Shown here: positions 34,240 through 47,333 of the stretch, piece by piece | Layout of the letters: the number at the start of each line of letters is the position of its first letter | Position numbering within the stretch: the first letter of the stretch is position 1 | NCBI GenBank assembly: GCA_030435675.1 | Contig: CM059624.1 | Span: 7,836,769-7,900,768, forward strand | Length of the DNA: 64,000 bases | Source of the DNA: Steinernema hermaphroditum | Taxonomy: Eukaryota; Nematoda; Chromadorea; Rhabditida; Steinernematidae | Direction of reading: 5' to 3' | Made by a program: the position numbers and the translations under genes | Notes under the pieces: model-generated | Told to the model about the DNA's origin: nothing | Databases searched by the model: none | Seen by the model: only the letters and a program-made list of their open reading frames with translations

Positions 34240-37200
34240 CTCTGCGATTTGGAGGACGAGGCGAGCTCCGGGCAGTTTTATACGCAAAAAGGGCAAATCG
34301 CCCGAGGGCGCAAACGCCTCGAAGAGCGCGCGCTGAGTCACGAGGCGCCGAGGCCGAAGCCTTCGCCGAGCGTCTGAAGAAGTCGCCGTCGCGGCTCGTT
34401 TCCACGCCATTCGACCTTCGAAACGAAAGTGAATTATTCACGAACAGGTCGGTTCTGCAGCGGATACTGTATCGCGCGAGATTTCGATCCCAGCAGCAGA
34501 CAGAGGGTGATCGAGTGTGCGCATCAGAGATCGTGACCGAATTGACAGCGAGAGGAGAAGAAGCATGTCGCAGAATGAATGGACCCACATTATGAAGGTG
34601 AAGTTACCCTGAATGTTACAAGTGCTAAACACCGAAAGAACTATCACGAAGGTTTGTTTTTATGTTTTAGGTCTCTCGAAGGACATTCTGTCAATACGGG
34701 AGTCACATTCGTATCCATGTATTCCACTTATGCACCTTTAATTGTTTTTTGGATTTAGCTGTCTCGACAAATTCTGTGAAGCTGTGCGTGGTAAAGTTCT
34801 GGATAGCTGGATTCATATTCATATGGTATCCAGCAAGGCTCCCAGAGAACTAATTTAGTGTAATTTCACATTGGTACTGCTCTGGATCAGTGCCAGAGGG
34901 GAATCTGAGAATTTCACTTTTTGCTCTATCGAGTATAATCCAGGAAGATGTTAATTCTTCTCTGATTCACTCCCCCTCCATCGCGCTGTCACTTTCGTCC
35001 TCCGGAAGCAAACTGTCAGTCCCAGATGCCCCCGACGGACAGCTGCGAGGAAGGCCAATTCCAATCCTGCACTAGAGTCTCTTCGTCGAATTCCGGCTGA
35101 TTGACTCTTCGGAATGCCGACCGTCTCCAAAAGAAATTTTCTGGGAACGCCTTCTTGGTCGGCGTCCGGACAGGTGTCCCGAAATTAATGAATTAATTAT
35201 CGGCGGCTGCACTCACAAAAGGAGGAGACGCTAACGGCCCGCTGGTGCCTCCCAGAAGTCCTCGAAGACGCTAATAACAGATTGTGTCGGAGGTGTCGTT
35301 AATGTTCCGATTTATGGAGCGCCATCCTAAGCGTCGTTCACCTCGTTTGCGGTCTCATTAGGCGCCTCTGGACGGCGGCGGATTCGACAATCCGACCGCT
35401 TTGACAAAAACGCGCCGACCGCACGCATTCACGGTGATTTATCGACCGGACCTAACGAAACCCAAATTTATTGTCTCCGCATACTATGAAACATTCGTCT
35501 TCAAAGCCCTCGCTTGATCATCTAAATCCGTTTCCGGGATTACGGTAGGGGGGGGGAGCTTAGATGGGGTGAGTTCCGGTCTCTGGTCTTCATCTCTGCT
35601 TCGTCCCTTCTAGGTGAATGTTTAACTCGTATTTTGTTTTCCCCTCCATGGTGATGTATTCTTGTAGGCATTCGTCCTTTCGAACCAAAACAAAAAGACA
35701 CAAAGCGAGTTCCCCTAACGAACCTGTGGACCATTCGGCCGTCTTAGAAGTGGCTCCATTGCAGTCGGATTGGCCCACTCATCATTTATTGGCGCGTTTA
35801 ACATTAATCAGTTCTGCTCGCAATTCCATTTGCGATTTTTTCGGTCGTTAAATAGACGGAGCAGAGGGCCATCCTATTCTGGGATTGACTATGTCTAGAT
35901 GCCGATGCCTATCTCTGGGAGATAGAGAACTGGTTTTTTTGTGGCTGCCCTCTAGAGTTTTCAGATGTACTTGGAGATCTGCAGACGCCTGGAATGTTTA
36001 TCTTCTTGTCAGTTTTGCGGGAAAACAAAGCAGTTACGGGGGGCCAGAACGTTTTGTACGAGGGTTTTCTGGGAATCGAGGCAATCGCACTTTTGTTTTG
36101 TTCCACTAGAATTACTCCGCATAAGCACTGCACAGTCATGGCCATGGCCTAGGGCCAGCGGAGATGAGTGTCTTCTGCATGTTATGTCTCTGTTGGTCGC
36201 CAATCAGATCAACGGTTCACGGAATTCAGAGGAAGTGACGCCGTGGCGACGGACGTCTGGACAATCCATTAGGATCTGTTTGTTGGGCGCCGCTGTCGGG
36301 CGGATCTGATAGGATGTCTGCTAGTTATTAGGGCATCTTCTCGAAGTTAATCCACCTTTTATCCGGAGATATCTCCGAAATCAATCCTGCTCTGGTTTGC
36401 AATGACTTTCAGTTAGGTTTTCTTGTTTTTTTTCTCCGTTTAGAAGAGCTTCTACAACTTGGTGTCCCTTTAGCGCCTTTTCTTGATAAGTCTTTTGATT
36501 TGCAGTCCTGATCACCATGAATGAAATAAGTCTTTGTTTTCTACGGTCATTTCCCACAGAGTCACGGTCAATCCAGTTATTCTTTTGCCACATATGCCGC
36601 CACCCACACCAAATCCAATGAATCGGCCGTAATCCACTTGATGTCTTAATCGTTCAGTTGATGTCCAGTGGCGTCATTTCCCCTGAATTCTCTGGAATCA
36701 CTCCCTTTATTGGGTCAACGAAAGACGGAAGAAGAAAAACCACTTTTTGAGGCCTTTTTGAGACTTTGGACATAATTAAGCTAGTCAGAAAGAAACGCGT
36801 TTGCAATGAGATTATGATTCAAAGCACGTCTAACCTAATTCTCTTCAGCAAAGATCAAGTTTGTGGGATCTAGGGTTTCGACTCTAATTATTCGGTGCTG
36901 TGAAATATCGCTATCAAATTAATGTCGCCGTCTCAATCACTCTGCTGATGGGTCCTTCCGACATCTGCCAGAGCGCCGTCACCTTCTGATCCATAATCTT
37001 ACTGCGGGAGAGAGCAGAGTACACCCATTGGATCTTCGACGAAAGTAGGGCCTCCCGGAAAGTGACCACGTCCGATTCGGACTTCTGTCACGGTCTGGAG
37101 ACCTCGAAATGCACTCTTGGATGTCCGCGAGGCTTTTTACGTCGTCCCGTGTCGCTTCATGGAGTCCACTGCTTAATTGAGTCACTCCGATACGAAACGG

Positions 37201-40200
37201 AAGAAGTAATTAGATCCCCCGAGGAGGACATCAAAGGTCGGATCAAGAAGCGAGCTGTTTGTGTAGCTTGATGGCGTCCGGGATGACCCCATAACCTCTA
37301 CTACAGTATGCGGAACATCTGTCGGCGCCAACTCTTCGAGGCGGAAGCGACAAGTAAATTGGATTGTCGCCAGTCGTCTTCTTCTGCAGGGAGCGTCTTC
37401 TTGGAGTTGTGTGCAAGGATTGGATCTAATTTGTTCTTCTCAGGCACCTCGACCCGGTGAAGTAGGTCCACTTGGTGCTTATGAACGTCCTCGTTCTGGT
37501 GGAAAGGGCGTTAACAGGAAACATCTGAAGCATAAAAGTGCTTTAGAACCATCCGACGCGATGGAGGATTCTGTCATTTCGTCCTTTTCTGAATCGGGGC
37601 GCCGACCTGTGAAGAGCGGCAAGTAGTTCTCTGCTTGTTTTCTCCACAACTCATCCATCTGAAATGATCCGGAAGGTGAGTAATGAGATGTTGTGCACGA
37701 TTCGAGAAAGCAACAATTGGAGAGACTTCCTGCTTTAAACACCTGGAAAGAATCGGTGTTTTTGCTCAGAAAGCTCCCTTTTCAGTTCAAGTCCAATGAC
37801 ATCACCCCTCAAAATACCCCCCAAGAAGCGCTCCTTCCCACCGGGTCATCTTTCGTTCCCGAAGTGCACTCGGTCCCCGAGGACGCACCCGTGACTCAAT
37901 AGGTCACCCGGCTCGTTTTGCGTGCCCTCCTCCTTGGTCTCTTCGAGCCTGGCGCTAATTCAGGCGTCGCCTAACTCCTTCTCCACAAAACATGTTTGCC
38001 GTTTGCGTGTGTCGTGAGTTAATTAACGTTTGGTGACGAATACGGCAACTTGGGGAGTCGCTCCTTTCTGATTCACTCTCAGCACATTGTTGCCAGTGGC
38101 GTAGCTCTCTCTGTTGCCTCTAAGTGTTCCCTAGTGGAATCTCACCCACTATGCACCATTCATTTAGTGAGGATTACGGTACCTGCTATAGAATTCCAAT
38201 AGGTGTACTTTGTTGCAAGACCATTCCGACTATTTCATTCCTTTGCTGCAATTTTGCGATCAACAGAGCAAGTGCATTCACCCTGAGTGACGTTCTTATC
38301 CTTGACAAATTGGCGATTTGTTCTGAGCCTGAACATAGCATGCAACGTAGATGTTTTGGGGACATTTCAGGTGCGCTCGTATGTCCCCACGCGCATTTTT
38401 CGTAGTGTAAGTCTTGCATAATGGTCGATGTCGGGCATAGTCTTCAGTCTTCGAGCCTAATGTTAGGCTTGGTTGTCTTACAGGTTCGGGTTGTGCATAG
38501 TGTGCCTATGGGGACATTTCAGGTGTGCTCCTGGAAATATTTTGTCTTTGCGATCTTATACGTAGTTATTCTTGTTTGCAAAGCAAAAACAAAAATACAA
38601 ATTCTAATTTAAGCATTGAGGTCCTGTAGTTGACTCAATTTCCAAATCACGATGTCCGAGTGCTAGTAGTAGTTTCTTTTCGATTCATAAGACCCCAAAG
38701 TGCACACATGTGGTCGTGTTGTCCTAAAAGAATACGAACAAATCAGCACTCGTGTGGATGTTTCCACGGAAACGGTATGGTTAGTGCCGTGCAAGGTCAC
38801 TGTCAATCATCGTTTTCCTCTCGGAGGACCTTCATTACTCTTTTTCTTTCGTTTTTTTTTGCTCCATTTCATGCGTGCAGGAAGACACCTGAGAACGGCA
38901 TCCGGCGTTCCCGAGAGACGCCTTCCGGCAGCACTAATCACTCGCGTCGCTCGGCTTCTTGACGAAGATCGACGAGTGCCGTCTGAAGGCCCCTTCTTCT
39001 CCCCCACGTGGCCTCTGACCTCCGAGCGTCTCTCATTTGCATTTGTTTTCCTTCTATGTTTACCCCCCGATAATTCGTCCAAATTGGCGTTCGCAGAATC
39101 GGCCATCGCGACGTTGCAGCCTTAGTCATCTTCTTCTTCGAATTGAGTGCTCCCTGGCGCTAATTAGAATTCTCTTTCGGACACCGCCGTGGAGGGTCGA
39201 CGCCTCATTGTGACGCTGCCGGGGGCGTTCGTCGCCGATTAGCCGCATTAGCGCCTCAGAAACAACAAAACATCGAAAACGCCTAGTTGATAGGATTGAA
39301 AAAAACAATTCGACACCTTAATCCGTTTGGGCGGACGGCGGAAAGAGGATCGACGACGTCCGATTCCAGTTGACCTCTGCCGCCATTATGTCATTAAAAC
39401 AATTGCCCATCGTTATAAGGTACGAAAGCGCCCCCTCCCCGCGCCCCCTTTAGTCACCTTCTAAACACCTCTGTTTTCTAAACATAAGTACATGCATAAA
39501 AAAGACAATTCTGCGTGGAATCAGGTGCCGTTCTTGCCCCCAGAAAGCACTGTTTAATGGTTTTTGGCGACTTCTACGGGAGGGGAAGATCGCCGAGAAG
39601 ATAGAGCGCTTCGTCCCCAAACAGAAACATTACAAAGAGTGGATGATTGGCGTTTCGTCTTCGACATTCCCCTGGGGACGTGGTTTCTCAGATACCGTAT
39701 CCGAAGTTATGTTTTCACGCCATCTTCTTCGGTGTTTATCTTCCCGGAACTGTGACGTACGCGACGCAACTTTGTGACTCGTTTGAGTAACTGCGACATC
39801 TCCAAAACGTCCAAAATAAAAACACTCCCCACACGGCTTCCTTATTTTGTGGGCTTCAAAACGATCTATGAATATTCATGTCTCTGTGATGGATTGCTTC
39901 CTCAGTTTTCCTCCCGACCTTGTTCTCCTCTCCTCCAAAGCTCTCTGTTTGAAACGTCGAGGAATCGGCTTTACGCGACAAAAGCGCCGATTTGTGCTCC
40001 ATCTCCAATCCTCTTCCGACGTCTCTTACTCACCGCCTAACGTGAAACGGATGTCACATCATGGCTTTTAGCGCTGACGGCGTTGTTTTTCTTTTGAACG
40101 GCATGACGTCCCTGGAAGGTGCGTCTTTCCGATCGCCTTAGTAGTGTACAACGCCGATTCCCTCTTGCGCGCAAGAAGGTGTCGCAAAGAGAGAGAATTG

Positions 40201-43200
40201 GTTTTTCTTGAAACTTTCCACTTTTGACGCTTCCGGAGGCGATGATATCATCCGTATCTATTTTCGCTCCCCTAATTGGTAGTCGGTGTTTGTAACATTC
40301 CATTAGGACGAGATGAATTTTGTGGTCGTAGGACGTGCGGTTAGGGAGTGGAGCCTGAAGGATGTCACGCGGCGCGCCAATTTGAGAGGAAGGGCCGGTA
40401 AACAACCAAATATAAACAAAACTCTCCGGACAGCAGAAGTTGTTTGCTGCCGCCCTGACCGATCCTTCCTAAATTCCCGGAATTGAATTGAAGTGTACTA
40501 TGAAGAGACATACAGTATGGTTACAAGACACGGTAAAAGGAGAAAATCGACTCTTTGGTCTTTGGGAGTGGGCGGAAGAGCGAAATCTTTCAAGGAGCTA
40601 TGAGACCCTGCATCTGTTGCCAGCGAATTGTAAAACGCTTGACGAGGCACCGCAAAACTACCAAAATAGTCATTTTTTATTGGTCTGTGATTGGATTTCC
40701 AGGAACAGGCCATTCTCAGGTTCTCGTTCAGAGATCGGGGGAGTCAAGAAGGGCCAAAGGTTGGCGCTGTTTTCCCCTCCGTCCACCTTCGAAAAGCGCC
40801 CTAGGTGACGTCGGGTGATCTGACTATCCCAACCTGGAAAAGACCCTCTGAGTGCAGCTCTACAGTGGTGAGGAGAGGGCAGGTGGACTCTCAATAATTC
40901 ATCTGGAATCGCCTTGGCGCTTTGGAGTCCAACCCACATACACGTTTCTTTGGACTGACCCCCACGCACCTGGGTTCTTTCAGGGCTGCATTCCCGCTCG
41001 CCTCCGCCCCATCGATGAAGGCGTCCTAAAGCGACGCCACCTTTACAGCTCTGATCCCAAATTAAAACTCTGCAGACGTGCGGACTCGCCCTCTGAAAAC
41101 ATTGCCCCTCGAGGGTGCTTCTGGCCTCGGAATCCACTTAGTATCCCCTGGACTCTTGTGCACCGAGAGGTCGAACTCTGGTAGAAGTCGCCCCGGGTCT
41201 ATTTGCCTTTCCTTTAACGACGCTTTATTAGGCACAGAGTGGGAGGGGGCGCGGGAGACGTGCCGCCCCGGAGAAGAATCGTCACTCGATGCAGAGGCCC
41301 GGCGCCGTTAATTGGTCCCCCGAGCTGGCCTGGCCGTGCCCCGGATTCAGATTTCGCAGAAGGCGAAATTGCTCTGTTTGTGCGGTGTTTGAAGTGTGCT
41401 CGCGGATGACCGTTTCTTCTGGCGATGCTTATCTCGGCCGCCGTTGTAGTCGACTCGACTCACGTGACCCTGGAAACGGTACTGTATGACGAGATGCTTG
41501 CAGAGTGACTCTTAGGCTTTGGTGACACCAAAACATGCACTGACTTTTCATTTTACATCTGCGTTTTTTATTTCGCCCTTTCGGTGCTCCGTGCACTCCT
41601 AATCCCGCCAGCAAGCAGATTTCGTCGTCTGACTCCTTTGTTTTGATTCTGTTTTCGGGGGCGATCTTTTCAGTTTTTTGGCAAAACAGCAATTAAGCAA
41701 TTGGTTTGTAAGTCAATTACGGTTGTGACGCGTCTTCTGATTTCGGATCGCACGCCTCGCCAAGTGGAGCGTGCTCCCACGACGAGGAAGTTTGGCCACG
41801 TAGTCGTGAGAGGGCGCAGATATTTGACTCTTCGAAGGTCAAATCAATGGAAATTAGAAGGAGAAGGAGAAGGAAGTGTCCCCTAAATAGACACTTCTCC
41901 AATGGAAGCCGTCCTTCTTGAGTGCCATTGGATTGCGTTTGAGTTCCCGGAACCGCTTTTGCAACCCTTTGTGGCACAAAATCCTGACCAATTTTGTTTT
42001 CTGTGCCCACCTCGCGCCCCCTCGATCGATGTCGCGAGACAAATCGAGTTGGATCAGCGGAAATCGGATTCTTCTGGGTGGCCCAAGTTCCTCCTTCCAT
42101 CGAAACTGCGCGTGTTTTGCACTCCCCCATTTGCGTCAAATGCGTCTGTTCCCAACAACCACTTCCTGCACCCCTACCTCTGACCTCATTCCCCATTCAG
42201 AGGCCTTTCTAGAAGGCGGCACCACTCCTGAGTTCACGCCTCAGTGGCTTCCCCGAAAACAGAGACCTCGAGGGCCACTTAGCCTCCGCAGCAGCAGACT
42301 ACACTCGCTGCTCCTCTTCTGTTAGCTCTGTGACTCAGCTACCGTACTCCCAGAGCGCTAATCCGATCCGCCCGGATGTCCTTTCTGTTTGCCTCGAAGT
42401 TCTCCGCGAATCTTCCCAATCAGAGGCCATTGTCTTTGAGGCAATTAAGCTCCGGTGCTCACCTCCGGAAAGATCTCTGACATACCGTGATCAGACGGCG
42501 CCTGAGCTCCCCTAATTGGCCTCTGTCTGCCCATATCATATGGTCGTCGTTGTTACGAACTACGCACCTGTCCGGACATCGCCTTCTTTTGGCTCCTCTG
42601 ACGGTCGGAGTGCGTCTGCCTGGATTGTTTTCGCCCAAATTGCGAATCGTATTTTAGGAAACTAATTGAACCTCACGTTGTCTAATTGTCCGCTTCTCCC
42701 CCCGAAGGTGTTTCCTGTCGAGCTGATGTCCTTTCCACTCCCTTTCACTCTCCCCTAAGTGCACGCCTGTTTTGTACGGTGTCGTCCTTCGAATGACTTC
42801 ATCCCATTAGACCTCGAGGCGGAGCCGCCCTGACCCCCCCTTCGGAATCTCTGTTTGTGCATACCGAAGGCACACGTGGCTGTCTTCTGGAAGGGCTCTA
42901 TTTTGAGAAAGTGTTCCCGTGGGACAGCAAACATTCTAATTGCCGAGAATTCGACCGAAAGTCAGAAGACCAAAGATCCGTGCTTCTTGGGTACTGTATT
43001 CTCTAGTGAGCCGAACCTCTCACTTCCTATCTACTCCCCTAAGTCCCTTCAAAGATTCTCAAGTCCTCGAGTCCGTGCAGATCGCAACAATTAGTGCATT
43101 AAGCTCTCGTTTCCGCTCCTTCGCCACCCCCGACGCCAAATCGCGAAAACATCGAGTGCCCCCATTCTTCGCACTACTCTCCCGGAATCGGACCTCTTTC

Positions 43201-43294
43201 CGCGCCACCTGTCCTCTGATTCCGCTTCTTTACTCCTCGAGCCTTCCAGGCGACTCTCAACGAGCTTCTTCTCGTTCCAGATGCCCCTCCGGCC
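34240..43294. other. Nine-kilobase stretch without recognisable genes
   Basis: Long open frames here are short, unconserved and without signal peptides or motifs, and no phase-consistent exon chain was found. The stretch holds about eight TACNGTA palindromes, many TAATTA-type cores, and a 21-bp direct repeat (38358-38378 and 38510-38530). It separates the GRL cluster from the GPCR and may hold distal control elements of either, or 5' non-coding exons of the GPCR. Confidence 0.5.
38358..38530 (+). repeat. Direct repeat of a 21-bp word, 152 bp apart
   Basis: GGGGACATTTCAGGTGCGCT occurs at 38358 and again, with C to T at one base, at 38510. Flanking sequence shows only loose similarity (a preceding CATAG word). 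Each copy contains an acceptor-like ATTTCAG|GTG. Confidence 0.6.
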
Positions 43295-44951
43295 ATGACC
43301 TCCACTCCTCTGGAAGCCAACGTGAGCACAGAAGGCGTGGACGCCTTCTGTGGCTACACGGAGGAGTGCGGCACGGCGCGGTTCCTCTTCGTCACCATCG
43401 CCTCTGGGATCGCCGTCGTCGGCGTCTTCTGCAACCTGCTCCTCGTCAAGATCTTCTTCTCGAAGCACTGCCCCAACACGCCGCCGACGGTATTTCCGCT
43501 CATCCTGGCGATCCTCGACTGCCACATCTGCATCCTCTACGTCCTGCTCTTCGGCGTCGACGTCGCCATGATCTACTTGAAGCTCGAGGTGGGTCCCCTC
43601 CGGATCTGTGCCCTTCAGAATTGCATTCTGCAGACGCTCTTCGTCGTCTACCACGCCTTCATCGTCCCCGCGTTCGTGCTCACCAAGATCTGCCAGCTGG
43701 CGATCCCCTACATGCTCATCTTCGCCACCATGGAGCGCTACGTGTGGATCTCCACCAAGAAGTGAGCGAACCCCTCCGGAGCCCCCCTAACCGTCTTTCA
43801 GACGGAAGAACTGCCTGTTCTCGGCGAAGGGCCGTCGGATCAGCGCCGTGCTGTGCCTCTTCCTCTGCTTCTGCCTTCGGATTCCGACCTTCTGGTCTCT
43901 GAAGGTCGCCGAGTTCGAGCTCTGCCACGACTTCTTCCGGAGCCTGGCCGTCGTCCCCGAGGAGTGGGCTGTGGTGAGTTAGAACGCCGCCAGCGGGGTC
44001 ATACTAGGGTGTCGTCGGAGTGCACTTGTCTCTCCAGAGCCCAAAAAGAGCCAATGACCGCTGTCCTCTGACGTCTTTGTTTCCAGGAGAGTCGCGTGTG
44101 GGAGTTCTACGACTTCCAGCTGATCACCTTTGTGCAGACCTTCCTCCCCTTCCTCATCCTCGTCGCCTCCAACTTCGTCATCGTCCGGAGACTGGCCATC
44201 ATCCAGAGGGCGAACAGGGTGAGTCCTGCTTGAGAGTCCCCTCAAAAGTGCCCTCGAACGCACTTCAAGACGACTCTTCGCTTTGTTTTTCTCCAAATCT
44301 TGCAAAAGATTTTCCGAGACAACTGGAATTGCTTCTGTTTAGCTCTCCCCGGGGAGAGGGACGTCGCCGAAAGACCGAAAATCGCAAAAACACTTAACAT
44401 CGAATAGAGTCTGTGCTTTTAGTGTCTCCAGGTGCACACCGTGATCTCGGAGACGATGCGGCGACGGTCCTGGATCTCGCAGATCCCCTCCATCCGGCGA
44501 CGGAAGATGTCGCGTCCCGTGCGAAACGCCGTCTACACGATGCTGGTGATCGTGAGTTCCTATCTTGTCTGCAACTCCCTCCACATGATCCTCACCGTCC
44601 TCGAGAAGTTCGACTCCGACCTTCTGAAGTAGGCACCTCTCAGGGCCGAACTCCCCTAACCGGACGTCTTTCAGAACGGAGGACGACCCCACGAAGGCGT
44701 CGATCTTCTACACGGTCTTCGGCGACACTATCAGTTGTCTCTACATGTTCACTTCCACGATTCGAATCGTAATTTATTCTAAGTGCAATCCTGCAATCTG
44801 CCAGCACCTGATGACCACCCTGGCGAAGCTCGTTCCTGGCCTGAGGGTCGAGATCGCCCGGAGGAACTCACGCGTCGCCATGCCCTCAAGCGTCCGCAAG
44901 CGCTCGACCCTAACTGTGCCAGCTGAGGCTCTGAGCCTGAGGGTACTGTAG
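43295..44951 (+). CDS. Rhodopsin-like neuropeptide-type GPCR
   Basis: Exons 43295-43761, 43802-43973, 44087-44218, 44432-44628 and 44675-44951 join in phase and give 414 residues. Seven hydrophobic segments are visible: TM1 (FLFVTIASGIAVVGVFCNLLL), TM2, TM3 ending in an ERY-type motif (MERYVW), TM4 (ISAVLCLFLCFCLRI), TM5 (FVQTFLPFLILVASNFVIV), TM6 and TM7. An NPAIC motif follows TM7 where NPxxY is expected. An N-glycosylation site (NVS) lies in the extracellular N-terminus. The layout resembles nematode peptide receptors of the FRPR/DMSR type; the ligand is unknown. A 30-nt GT..AG segment (43589-43618) is in frame and may be coding. The ATG follows a likely trans-splice acceptor (GTTCCAG). 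The stop codon lies inside a TACTGTAG word. Confidence 0.82.
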
Positions 44952-44996
44952 CTCTGATTGTGATACGGTGTACAAAAGGATAAATCTCTTCGAAAG

Positions 44997-46489
44997 TCAC
45001 TCGCAGACGCCGAAGCGGAACGAGGTCATCTGCTGGTAGATCTGGTCCTTCCGGAGGACGACGCTCGGAAAGGAGGGCTCAAAGAGATTCGGTTAGGGTG
45101 GCTCTGCGGGGGGATACCTTGTTGATGGCGTCGGGGAAATGTTGACAGCGGAGAAGAAGGAGACAGCTGTCTTCGAGGGGGGAGAGGAAGATCGTCGGGT
45201 AGGTTGAGGCGACGTTGAGAACGATTCCGTTGGCCGAGTTGGACACCCTGGCGATGTGACGGAACTTCTTGAGACGCGTCTCGGAAGAGAGGTCCTGAGC
45301 GAAGTAGAGGCCGCGGGGATTCCTCGTCAGGAGCCTCAGAAGGGGGAGCGGGTTCGAGGAGCAGTCGAGGACGGTACCCGTCGTCGGAGTGATATCGCCT
45401 GAACGAAAGCGCCACTTGGTTGGATAACGTCTCTTGACACCAGAAGATCTATGGCGTCAGATGGGACCTTTTTGGGCTGATGAAGGTCAATGAAAGGCCT
45501 TTAAGAGAGCCAACTTAGGTCTTTGCCCTATTTGGTCTTTGCCCTATCGAAACCGTCAAAGATGCGAATGAAGCTAGGAGAAGATGGGCCCAAATTCGAG
45601 GGCCCACGTGCACATTTGGGACCACAATCGAAGTGGAAAATTCGGTACACGTTGTTTACTATGGACGCTTTCATCTTTGGCGTTTCGTACGTCATCGAAG
45701 AAATGCGAAAAGGACAAAGCGCCTACCCGTGACCAGGCCGTTGTCGTCGGTAGGCAAGAAGCGCGTGTTGGAGAGCTGCAGGGAGAAGTGCTCGAGGCTC
45801 TAGAGGCAAAGAAGGTCCATTTCCGGCGGCGTCGACTCACCTTCGCCCCCAGATGGAAGGCGAGGTTGGAGCTCAAGTTGAGGATCGTGGACTTGTCGGC
45901 GGAGGCACGGTAGTCGACGACCACTTCGTTCTGGTTGGTGAGGATGTAGGTGACCTCGACGTTCAGGGTGCCTGGGTAGCCCCCTTCGCCATCGTGGCTC
46001 TGGCAGGTGAAGCAGACGGCGTTGCCCTCCTCCAGGATCTCGTAATTCCACACTTTCTGAAACGAGGTTCTGGTCATTGGGACACTGTCAGGCTCACCTT
46101 GGAGAGACAGCTCTTGGAGCCTCCGTTTCTGTGGTGCGGAGGGGTGTTGATCTCCAGAAGGTACTCCCGGCTGTCCAGTGCGAACTGACCGTACCCGATT
46201 TCGCCTGCCACGCGACCTACCGTACACCCGCAGCACGACGAGTCCTTCTCGTACTCTGAAAGGTTCCAGACTCAAGAGATCTCTCTCCGAGGGTACCTTC
46301 GAATGTGTTGAATCCCTTGAGGACCTCGGTGAAGAGTCCGTCGCGGTCGGGCACCCGGAGACTCTTGACGGCGGCGCCGTAGTTGAGCAGCTCCAGACGA
46401 ACGCCCCGATTGCTGGTGAGGGTGATGAGGACGATCCTCTTCTCCTCCCGGAGACTCTCTCCGAAGTGCTCAATTGTCATCGACCGCAT
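44997..46489 (-). CDS. Galactose mutarotase-like protein, catalytic residues lost
   Basis: Exons 46489-46297, 46255-46098, 46056-45841, 45799-45727, 45398-45118 and 45077-44997 join in phase and give 333 residues, close to human GALM (342). Family landmarks are LLNYGAAVKSLRVPD, TVGRVAGEIGYGQF, DGEGGYPGTLNVEVTYIL, LNLSSNLAFHL and FPDAINKPSFPSVVLR. In active aldose 1-epimerases two histidines (H107 and H176 in human) and a glutamate (E307) do the chemistry. At those positions this protein has Asn (RNGG for LHGG), Asn (SSNLAF for TNHSYF) and Arg (LRCQHFPDA for LETQNWPDA). It is probably a non-catalytic sugar-binding relative. The 3' end is 45 bp from the GPCR stop. Confidence 0.85.
45518..45547. 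repeat. Short direct repeat in a mutarotase-like intron
   Basis: GGTCTTTGCCCTAT occurs at 45518-45531 and 45534-45547, two bases apart, within the 328-nt intron. Confidence 0.7.
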
Positions 46490-47333
46490 TTTGACGTTCT
46501 AAACGACCCGAACAGCGCATTTGCATAAAAAGAATCGGCGAAACGTCTCGCGGGACGTCTCCGGACGTGTCTGACGACAAAACCGGCAACAACGCCAAGA
46601 AGCTCATCTGCCCAGTGGGGCGTATGCAAATTACGATTGATAATTGGCTCCTCCGGAGGCCGGGTTCGCGCCTCCCGTAATCCCCCTGATGGGATCGATC
46701 GTCGCGCATGACCAGCGGGCCGTAAACAGAACTTCTGCATTAATAAGGAGAAGTCGAAGCCACGTCTTTCAGAGGCCCGATTCTGGAGGGATTAATCATG
46801 GGTGATTGCGTTGAACAGAGGGAGCGGAAGGGACTCCGAAAGGGACTCCAATCGGGCGCCATTCATCGAAGTCCAAAATAAATCGGACAAAACAAACGAA
46901 TAAAAGGGAACGGCAGAGCCGGAGGGAACGAAACGTGGAAACGAGCGCCGATCGGGGTCGATCCGGGAGGGTGATTAGCATAAAGAGCGCGAAAAGTGTC
47001 CGAGTGGAAGAGTTTGCGCCTCTCGCGCGTGGAAGTGCGAAGGAAATTGAATTTATGAGTGAGTGCGAGGGGAGGCCGAGGAGGGGCCAGGAAGGATCGG
47101 CCATAATCGCGAGAGGCGCGCGTTCCCGTCAAACGATCACATAAAATGAATTATTTCGTTCGTTTGCAACGCCGCGGCGTCGAGATTGCGCCTCCAAGGG
47201 CCCGGCGGAGGCGCCTAATGAGGCGTCGACGGGGGCCTCAGCGCCTCTTAGAGGAGATCCGGAAATCGAGACGGAAACAGTCGGGTTACGGTAGTGTATT
47301 CATTGGCAAAAATAAATAGGTCCTTTCGGGGGA
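46490..47333. other. Gap between the mutarotase-like gene and cubilin
   Basis: About 840 bp with no recognisable gene. It holds the promoter of the mutarotase-like gene and the cubilin 3' UTR. Confidence 0.5.

Noticed and set aside
37411..37626. 71-codon plus-strand open frame in the gene-poor region
   Set aside because: No signal peptide, domain or phase-compatible neighbouring exon; composition like random translation of GC-rich DNA.
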